A stretch of 28,506 nt of DNA, taken from NCBI GenBank assembly GCA_039916225.1, contig JBDSLU010000173.1, forward strand, positions 1 through 28,506, given 5' to 3'. This DNA is from JBDSLU01 sp039916225. Lineage in GTDB: Bacteria; Acidobacteriota; Vicinamibacteria; Vicinamibacterales; Vicinamibacteraceae. Shown piece by piece: positions 23,449-28,506 of this stretch. Below the pieces are notes generated by a model. The model made no database searches. It saw only the letters and a program-made list of their open reading frames with translations, and had not been told where the DNA came from. Both the position numbers and the translations under genes were made by a program. Positions within the stretch are counted from its first letter, which is position 1. Every line of letters begins with the position of its first letter.

Positions 23449-24647
23449 ACGACGCGGCGCCGCACCCGGACGCGACACCGCGCGCCTTCCTCATCGTCCG
23501 GCTCGGCGCGCTCGGCGACATCGTCCACGCCCTGCCGCTCGCCGCCGCGCTGCGCACGACCTGGCCCGACGCCCGCATCGACTGGCTGGTCGACGTGAAG
23601 CATCGCGCCATCCTCGATTACGTCGACGGGCTCTCCGCCATCGTGCCGGTGGATACGCGCCGCCTGCGGGGTGACACGGGCGTCGTGTCGGTGGTGGCGC
23701 GGCTGCGCGCCGCGCGCTACGACGTGGCGATCGACGCGCAGGGGCTGCTGAAGTCGGCGACGCTGGCGCATCTGGCCGGCGCCCGCCGCGCCATCGGGTT
23801 GGGACCCCGCCACCTGCGCGAGCCCCTGGCGCGCTGGGCGTATGACGACACCGCCGAGCCGTCCGGACCGCACGTCGTCGACCATGCGCTGGCCTTGGCG
23901 CAGACGGCCGGCGCGGTGACGGGCCCGCCGCGGTTCGCGCTGCAGCCGCCGGCATCGGACGTCGTCGCCCGGGTCCGCGCCGCGCTCGGCCTGGCAGCGG
24001 GGCAACCCTTCGCCATCCTCAACCCCGGGGCGGCGTGGCCGAACAAGCGCTGGCCCGCCGATCGATTCGGTGCGATCGCTCACCACGTGCGGACGCGGCA
24101 CGGCTGGCCGTCGGTCGTCGTCTGGGGGCCGGGCGAGGAGGATCTCGCGCTGGCGGTCGTCGCCGCCGCTGGTGCCGGCGCGACGGCGTTGGCCCCACCC
24201 ACCTCGCTTGGCGACCTGCTCGCGCTGGTGACCGCCGCTGGTCTGGTCGTCTCGGGCGACACCGGTCCGCTGCACCTGGCCGCGGCCATCGCCACGCCGA
24301 TCGTCGGCCTCTACGGTCCGACCGACCCGGCCCGCAACGGTCCGTGGTCGCCGGCCGACGTCACGCTCTCGCGCAATCGCACCTGCGCGTGCCACTACCA
24401 GCGCCGGTGCACCGCGGCGGTGTGGTGCCTGGGCGAACTGGGCGTCGACGAGGTTGCCGCTGCCGTGGATCGACGGCTCGCTGCGGTGGCCGGACCCGGG
24501 TCGCGCGACATGACCAGTGCACCCGACCGGACCGTCACACCCGACCGGACGGGGACGCCCGATCGGACCGGCACACCCGATCGGACCGGCACACCCGACC
24601 GGACCGGAACACCCGACCGGACCGGAACAAAGGAGATCGACAGGTGA
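23445..24647 (+). CDS. waaC: ADP-heptose:LPS heptosyltransferase I family, with repeat tail
   Basis: A 400-residue GT9 enzyme expected to add the first heptose to Kdo2-lipid A. The N-terminus IVRLGALGDIVHALPLAAAL is the family signature. NPGAAWPNKRWPADRFG and VVSGDTGPLHLAAAIATPIVGLYGPTD mark the ADP-heptose domain, and CACHYQRRC lies in a cysteine-rich end. The domain ends near residue 345. After this the protein carries an unusual tail from about 353: six hexapeptides of the type TPDRTG, then TKEIDR and the stop. The tail is encoded by an 18-bp tandem DNA repeat. The GTG at 23445 overlaps the hldC stop (GTGA); the stop overlaps the next GTG (GTGA). WaaC versus WaaQ/other GT9 is judged from context. 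Confidence 0.9.
   Translation: MNDAAPHPDATPRAFLIVRLGALGDIVHALPLAAALRTTWPDARIDWLVDVKHRAILDYVDGLSAIVPVDTRRLRGDTGVVSVVARLRAARYDVAIDAQGLLKSATLAHLAGARRAIGLGPRHLREPLARWAYDDTAEPSGPHVVDHALALAQTAGAVTGPPRFALQPPASDVVARVRAALGLAAGQPFAILNPGAAWPNKRWPADRFGAIAHHVRTRHGWPSVVVWGPGEEDLALAVVAAAGAGATALAPPTSLGDLLALVTAAGLVVSGDTGPLHLAAAIATPIVGLYGPTDPARNGPWSPADVTLSRNRTCACHYQRRCTAAVWCLGELGVDEVAAAVDRRLAAVAGPGSRDMTSAPDRTVTPDRTGTPDRTGTPDRTGTPDRTGTPDRTGTKEIDR
24519..24626 (+). repeat. 18-bp tandem repeat, six units, in frame in waaC
   Basis: Six head-to-tail units of 18 bases (consensus ACACCCGACCGGACCGG plus A/C) at 24519, 24537, 24555, 24573, 24591 and 24609. Differences between units are mostly third-base changes, so the peptide TPDRTG is kept. 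The last two units are identical, a sign of recent duplication. Immediately after the last unit comes ACAAAGGAG, the ribosome-binding site of the next gene. Copy number can change without breaking frame. Confidence 0.95.
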
Positions 24648-25156
24648 GTTTCACTCGCCGGCTGGCGCGCCTGCGCGTCCCGCTCGGCTTCGTCTTCGCG
24701 GTCGTCGTCATGTGGCTGGCGACGCCAACGTGGCAGACCCTGGCGGTGGGGCTCCCGATCGCCGCGCTCGGCGAGCTGCTGCGCGTGTGGGCGGCCGGCC
24801 ATCTGGAGAAGAGCCGCGAGGTGACGCGCTCCGGCCCGTACCGCTGGCTGCGGCACCCGCTCTACGTCGGCTCGAGCCTGATGGCGGCGGGCCTGGCGGT
24901 GGCCGCCGGCAGCGTGATCGTCGCGGCCATCGTCGCGGTCTACATGACCACGACCATCACCGCGGCCATCGTCACCGAGAACGCGTTCCTGCGGCAGACC
25001 TTCGGGGCCGACTACGCCGCCTGGCAGGCCGGCACGGTGCCGACCGTCGTCCGGCGGTTCAGCGTCGAGCGCGCGATGCGCAATCGGGAGTACCGCGCGC
25101 TGACGGGGTTCCTGCTGATCGCGGCGCTCTTAGCCTACAAGGCAACGACACGCTAG
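24644..25156 (+). CDS. Isoprenylcysteine carboxyl methyltransferase-like membrane protein
   Basis: A 170-residue polytopic protein of the ICMT/phospholipid methyltransferase superfamily (SAM-dependent). Helices lie at about 11-28, 33-48, 75-92, 93-110 and 150-166. The cofactor-binding signature GPYRWLRHPLYVGS (residues 65-78) is followed by E106 and FLRQTFGADYAAWQA, the usual family C-terminus. The bacterial substrate is unknown; as last gene of a lipid A/core operon, methylation of a lipid or membrane group is a fair guess. Its GTG start overlaps the waaC stop (GTGA), and a good AAGGAG sits 8 bases upstream, right behind the 18-bp repeat array. Confidence 0.85.
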   Translation: MSFTRRLARLRVPLGFVFAVVVMWLATPTWQTLAVGLPIAALGELLRVWAAGHLEKSREVTRSGPYRWLRHPLYVGSSLMAAGLAVAAGSVIVAAIVAVYMTTTITAAIVTENAFLRQTFGADYAAWQAGTVPTVVRRFSVERAMRNREYRALTGFLLIAALLAYKATTR

Positions 25157-25163
25157 ACACGTC

Positions 25164-25178
25164 CCGGCGCCACGCCGG
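25164..25178. terminator. Hairpin between convergent envelope and chemotaxis operons
   Basis: Perfect 6-bp stem CCGGCG / CGCCGG with a 3-base loop, 8 bases after the ICMT-like gene stop and 25 bases before the HDOD stop on the other strand. No T-tract, so a weak terminator candidate. Confidence 0.35.
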
Positions 25179-25203
25179 CCCGCCAAGCGGACCGCGATGG
25201 GCG

Positions 25204-26073
25204 CTAGGCGCTTGGCTGCTGCTGGCTGGCCAGCTCGCGGACCCCGTCCTGGGTCGTCAGGACGATCTTGGCGAAGACATCGAAGTCGAGCGACAGGCGC
25301 TCGTGGATGGTCGCGCTGACGCCGAAGTTGAGGCCCTCCGCGCCCAGGCCGCAGCCGACCATCTTGGCCACGACGTTGGCCAGCATCACCGCATCGAGGA
25401 GACGCGAGTCGTGCGTGGTCTCACAGTCGTGATGGTGGCGAATCGCCAGGGTGACGTCTTCGGGGAAGTGCCAGTGCTCGGCCACTGCCGCCCCGATGAG
25501 GGTGTGGTCGAAGCCGATGAGGCAGCGCTCGGCCTCGCTCCACGTCACCTCGTGCTCGTTGGCATAGGCGGTGACCTCACGGGCGTCGACCTTGAGGTAG
25601 CGGGAAATGATCAGCTTGCCGATGTCGTGCAGCAGCGCCGCGGTGTCGGCCGTCGACGGGATCAGCAGCAGGGGACGTTCGGTGCGCAGCGCCCGCGCCG
25701 CGAGCTGCGCGGCGGCGCCGTGCAGCCACAGGTCGTTCTCGTCGAGGCCGTAGGTCGGCGCGTCGGTGATCAGGCTGCGCAGGTGTTCCTGGATCACCAT
25801 GTCGAGCACCGAGACCGTGCCAACGCGCATCACGGCTTCGAGCGCGTTCCGGGCCGGCGAGGCCATGTAGCGCGCCGAGTTGGCGCGGCGCAGCAGGCTG
25901 GCGACGAGGCCCTGGTCGCTCTCGAGCAGCGCCGAGATCTTGGTCAGCGATTCGTCCTCGCCGCGCAGGAGCGCCATCAGGCGATGCGCCGTCGCCGGCA
26001 GGGGGGCGAGGTCGGTGATGCCGCGGACGAGGTCCGCCGGCAGCGCGCGTTTGATCGAAGAGAGCGTGCTCAC
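25204..26073 (-). CDS. HDOD-domain protein
   Basis: A 289-residue single-domain HDOD protein. The N-terminal part (LAPLPATAHRLMALL, ISALLESDQGLVASLLRRANSARY) is the family signature. The HD-like core is seen in AALLHDIGKLIISRYL and in AIRHHHD, so several metal-binding positions of true HD domains remain (H and D of LLHDIGK, HHHD). HDOD proteins act in signalling, often with chemotaxis, motility or surface behaviours, and many are thought to lack enzyme activity. The GTG start overlaps the cheD stop (GTGA), so it belongs to the chemotaxis operon. The precise role is unknown. Confidence 0.92.
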   Translation of the reverse strand: MSTLSSIKRALPADLVRGITDLAPLPATAHRLMALLRGEDESLTKISALLESDQGLVASLLRRANSARYMASPARNALEAVMRVGTVSVLDMVIQEHLRSLITDAPTYGLDENDLWLHGAAAQLAARALRTERPLLLIPSTADTAALLHDIGKLIISRYLKVDAREVTAYANEHEVTWSEAERCLIGFDHTLIGAAVAEHWHFPEDVTLAIRHHHDCETTHDSRLLDAVMLANVVAKMVGCGLGAEGLNFGVSATIHERLSLDFDVFAKIVLTTQDGVRELASQQQPSA

Positions 26074-26609
26074 AGGTGGGTCACCACGTCGCGTCCAGAG
26101 CGAACCTCGACGACCCCATCGGACGCACGAAGGGCCACCGTTCGGGGAATGGTGCCGCCGGTCGACTCACCGGTGACGATGACCCCGTTCTGCCAAAGAA
26201 TCTGCCGCGCCATCAGGAGGTTGCGCTTGCCGACGTTGAGGGCGCCGATGCCCTGCAGGCCGGTGACTTCAGCGCCCCCGACGAGGCGGACGACGCAGCG
26301 CTTTTTCTCGACGCCTCGCGTGTAGGCGGTCTGGAAGAGCAGCGCGATGCCGCTGTCGGCGAAGGTCGCCGGCTGCTTGCGCGCCCGTTCCATGTTCAGC
26401 TTGGCTTCGGGCAGCAGGAAGTGGAGCAGTCCGCCGACCCGGACGACCGGGTCCCACAGACAGACCGCGATGCAGCTGCCGAGCGCGTGCGTGACGATCA
26501 CGTCGTCCGGCGAGTGCGAAACGGCCAACTCGCCGATGCCCACCACCAGTCGAGTGCCGCGTCCGGCCGAAGCCGGCAATCTCCAATCAGCCGTCGTCGC
26601 CATCGACAT
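26070..26609 (-). CDS. cheD: Chemoreceptor glutamine deamidase CheD
   Basis: 179 residues. It deamidates glutamines on chemoreceptors and, in some species, binds CheC. The active-site pattern of Thermotoga CheD (T21, C27, H44) is matched in spacing here by T40, C46 and H63: VTHALGSCIAVCLWDP then GGLLHFLLP. The later ARKQPATFADSGIALLF and GGAEV...IGALNVGKRN are typical. ATG 26609 shares a base with the cheB stop (TGATG); a second ATG two codons later is possible. Its stop overlaps the HDOD gene. A CheX/CheC-like gene occurs upstream, a useful partner in context. Confidence 0.96.
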   Translation of the reverse strand: MSMATTADWRLPASAGRGTRLVVGIGELAVSHSPDDVIVTHALGSCIAVCLWDPVVRVGGLLHFLLPEAKLNMERARKQPATFADSGIALLFQTAYTRGVEKKRCVVRLVGGAEVTGLQGIGALNVGKRNLLMARQILWQNGVIVTGESTGGTIPRTVALRASDGVVEVRSGRDVVTHL

Positions 26610-27682
26610 CAGCTCGCCCGGCTGGCGCGGTTGAGGCGCCCCAGGCACTCGAACACCAGATCGGGGATGGCGAGCAGCGAGGCTACGTGCACGGCGCCGC
26701 CGCGGGCGATCGCTTCCTTCGGCATGCCGAAGACGACGCAGGATTCCTCGGCTTCGGCGATGGTCTCGGCGCCGGCCTCACGCAGCGCCACCATGCCGTC
26801 GGCGCCGTCGGCGCCCATGCCGGTCAGCAGCATGGCGACGATCGGCAGCCCCCGCAGCGTCGCCGCCGACGCGAAGAGCGCGTCGACCGCCGGCCGCTGA
26901 TAGTGGATGGGCGCCTTCTGATCGAGCCGGGTCAGGAGCCGCAGGCCCTGGCGATGGACGGTCAGGTGGTAGTCACCGGGCGCGACGTAGGCGACGCCGC
27001 GTTCGAGCGGCTCGTTGCCGGCCGCCTCGATGACGCGCATGCGGCAGACGCCGTTCAGACGTTCGGCGAACGCCCGGGTGAAGCCGGCCGGCATGTGCTG
27101 GGCGATCACGATCGGCGGCACGTCGGCCGGCATCCGCGTCAGCACGGTCTCGATGGCCTGCGTGCCGCCGGTCGAGGCGCCGATGGCGATGAGCCCGCGC
27201 AAGCGGCTGGCCTGGCCCGGCGCCGGGCCGGACGGCGTTGCCGGTGCCGCCGGTACGATCTTGCCCAGCCGGATCGGCGTGCCGGCGCGCAGCGCGCGGA
27301 TGCGTTCGGCGACGCGGTCGGCGACTTCGCCAACGGCGTGCGGGCCGCCCGGCTTGGCGATCACGTCGATGGCGCCGATGCGGAGTGCCTCGACGCTGGC
27401 CGCCGAGCCCTGCTGCGTCAGCGAGCTGACCACGATCGCCGGAATCGGGTGATGCTCCATCAGCTTGCGCAGGAAGCTCAGGCCGTCCATGCGCGGCATC
27501 TCGATGTCCAGCGTGATGACGTCGGGCTTGTGCTGCAGGATCATGTCCCGCGCGATGTACGGATCGGCGGCGCCGCCGATGACCTCGATGTCGTCGTGCT
27601 TCCGCAGTGCGTCACCCAGCAGTTTGCGGACCACGGCGGAATCGTCGACGAGGAGGACGCGGGTGCGGGGTGGCTTCGACAT
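26609..27682 (-). CDS. cheB: Protein-glutamate methylesterase/deamidase CheB
   Basis: 357 residues with a receiver domain (1-125) and a C-terminal methylesterase (from about 163). The phosphorylation site is D59 in LDIEMPRMDG, with acidic D13/D14 and K110. The catalytic triad is S170 (IGASTGG), H196 (IAQHMP) and D292 (GMGADGADG), each exactly six positions beyond Salmonella S164/H190/D286. It removes methyl groups from chemoreceptors to reset adaptation after CheA phosphorylates it. It starts one base after the preceding stop (TGACATG) and overlaps cheD at its end. Confidence 0.97.
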   Translation of the reverse strand: MSKPPRTRVLLVDDSAVVRKLLGDALRKHDDIEVIGGAADPYIARDMILQHKPDVITLDIEMPRMDGLSFLRKLMEHHPIPAIVVSSLTQQGSAASVEALRIGAIDVIAKPGGPHAVGEVADRVAERIRALRAGTPIRLGKIVPAAPATPSGPAPGQASRLRGLIAIGASTGGTQAIETVLTRMPADVPPIVIAQHMPAGFTRAFAERLNGVCRMRVIEAAGNEPLERGVAYVAPGDYHLTVHRQGLRLLTRLDQKAPIHYQRPAVDALFASAATLRGLPIVAMLLTGMGADGADGMVALREAGAETIAEAEESCVVFGMPKEAIARGGAVHVASLLAIPDLVFECLGRLNRASRAS

Positions 27683-27683
27683 G

Positions 27684-28196
27684 TCAGGCGCTTACCACGG
27701 GCTTGCCCGCGCTCAGCGCGAGCAGCAGGGGAGTGTCGTTGACGACGATGCCGAGGCCATCGGGATCGGCGTCGGCCGAGGCCGCGACGTCGCCGGCAGC
27801 GGCCTGAGTGACAACCGGCGCCGCCAGGGCGAAGCGGTCGCTCCGGTGGGTCTGCGTCAGCCACAGGCCGCACATCATGTTGGCCAGCTCACCGGCGAAG
27901 TCGGCGATCTGCGCGCCGTCGAGCGACTGCGGCCGGACACCGCAGAAGGCGCCACCCAGATCGGCCGCCAGGGAGCGGGGCAGCGAGACCTGCACCACGC
28001 CGTCGAACGGGCCGGTGAACGCGATGGCCACTGCCAGCCACGGCTCGTCGACCGGGCGGGCCTGCATCAGGCGGGCCGTCCGGGTCGGCTCGCACGGCTC
28101 GGCGTAAGCGAAGAAGCTGTCTTCCGCCACGCGGACCGCCGCGCCACCGAGCGCCGCGAAGGCTTCAGCGCGTTGGGGTGATCGAGGCGAGGACAT
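27684..28196 (-). CDS. CheX/CheC-like chemotaxis phosphatase
   Basis: A 170-residue protein of the CheC/CheX/FliY type, which removes phosphate from CheY-P. The core DGVVQVSLPRSLAADLGGAF is the usual strand-helix start. It is followed by the key helix IADFAGELANMMCGLW, with the conserved E and N pattern (ExxN) seen in CheX. Only one such motif is visible, as in CheX; CheC has two. The first 30 residues overlap the end of the response regulator gene by 32 bases in another frame. The ATG at 28196 is supported by GGAGGT 8 bases upstream. The C-terminal 30 residues (DADPDGLGIVVNDTPLLLALS) are an additional tail. It lies between a CheY-like gene and cheB. Confidence 0.75.
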   Translation of the reverse strand: MSSPRSPQRAEAFAALGGAAVRVAEDSFFAYAEPCEPTRTARLMQARPVDEPWLAVAIAFTGPFDGVVQVSLPRSLAADLGGAFCGVRPQSLDGAQIADFAGELANMMCGLWLTQTHRSDRFALAAPVVTQAAAGDVAASADADPDGLGIVVNDTPLLLALSAGKPVVSA

Positions 28197-28506
28197 CGCG
28201 CATGACCTCCGGACGAAAGGGTTTTTCGACGTAGATCTTGACCGCCAGATCCTCGGCCTCGAGGCGGCGCGAATCGGATCCGTCGGTCGAGATGATGATG
28301 CGGACGATGTCGCGCCATTCGGGGCGGGCCTTCATCTCGCGGAGCAGTTCGGTGCCGGTCATGACCGGCATGTTCAGATCGGTGAAGACGAACTCGATGC
28401 GCTGCGCCTCGAGGATGTCGAGCGCCTCGCGGCCGTTGCCGGCCTCGAAGATGGTCCCGACGGGCGGCCCGGCGACCAAGGCGACGCGCTTGATCATGGC
28501 GCGCAT
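28165..28506 (-). CDS. CheY-like response regulator, N-terminus outside window
   Basis: The 113 visible residues form a stand-alone receiver domain missing only its first 10-15 residues. The visible start MRAMIKRVALVAGPP corresponds to the helix that normally follows the VDDS motif, so the true start lies beyond the right edge. Phosphoacceptor Asp is in FTDLNMPVMTG, the conserved Thr in IISTDGS, and the Lys in YVEKPF. No output domain follows, so it should be a CheY-type messenger in this chemotaxis operon. The gene overlaps the CheX/C-like gene by 32 bases. Confidence 0.93.
   Translation of the reverse strand: MRAMIKRVALVAGPPVGTIFEAGNGREALDILEAQRIEFVFTDLNMPVMTGTELLREMKARPEWRDIVRIIISTDGSDSRRLEAEDLAVKIYVEKPFRPEVMRDVLASITPTR

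Noticed and set aside
24519..24626. CRISPR-like array
   Set aside because: Units are contiguous 18-mers without spacers and are translated in frame.

Overview
This is GC-rich DNA with tightly packed genes. It looks chromosomal, from a diderm bacterium. The most telling content is a PadR regulator next to large MacB/FtsX-type permeases without ATPases (the 'ADOP' arrangement typical of Acidobacteriota), a secreted M14 carboxypeptidase-like protein, PD40 repeats, frequent GTG starts and a full lipid A/heptose operon. I infer an acidobacterium, possibly class Vicinamibacteria. That assignment rests on gene content only.

Layout. (1) 1-1110: a low-density accessory-looking patch. It holds a decayed RusA-type resolvase gene (two compensating frame changes), a small two-helix membrane ORF, a terminator and tRNA-Leu(GAG) on the minus strand. 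(2) 1111-4737: an unknown membrane protein, divergent from a large secreted M14 metallocarboxypeptidase-like protein. (3) 4754-10291: two ADOP permeases on the minus strand. The downstream one forms a two-gene operon with padR, and a perfect palindrome fills the spacer of the padR promoter. (4) 10392-12973: a coupled minus-strand pair (HExxH putative metallopeptidase plus a seven-repeat PD40 propeller), divergent from a small secreted beta-rich protein. (5) 13070-16654: the glycolytic operon gap-pgk-tpiA-secG (minus), ending at a heptad-repeat palindrome. (6) 16827-25156: a nine-gene plus-strand envelope operon waaA-lpxK-lpxL-waaF-gmhB-hldA-hldC-waaC-ICMT-like. Most junctions overlap (ATGA/GTGA). 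It covers Kdo transfer, lipid A 4'-kinase, late acylation, ADP-heptose synthesis and two heptose transfers. (7) 25204-28506: a minus-strand chemotaxis operon cheY-cheX/C-like-cheB-cheD-HDOD, running off the right end.

How the parts work together: the envelope operon is close to a complete route from lipid A disaccharide phosphorylation to a Kdo2/heptose2 inner core, with HldA and HldC as separate proteins. The chemotaxis block supplies receptor adaptation (CheB, CheD), a CheY-phosphate phosphatase candidate and a response regulator, plus an HDOD protein coupled to cheD.

I did not find an obviously unprecedented system. The points most worth a second look are the padR promoter-operator, the 18-bp in-frame repeat at the waaC end that carries the next gene's ribosome-binding site, the CCAACNN heptad palindrome, the frame-shifted RusA beside tRNA-Leu, the HExxH/PD40 pair, and the altered P-loop of LpxK.
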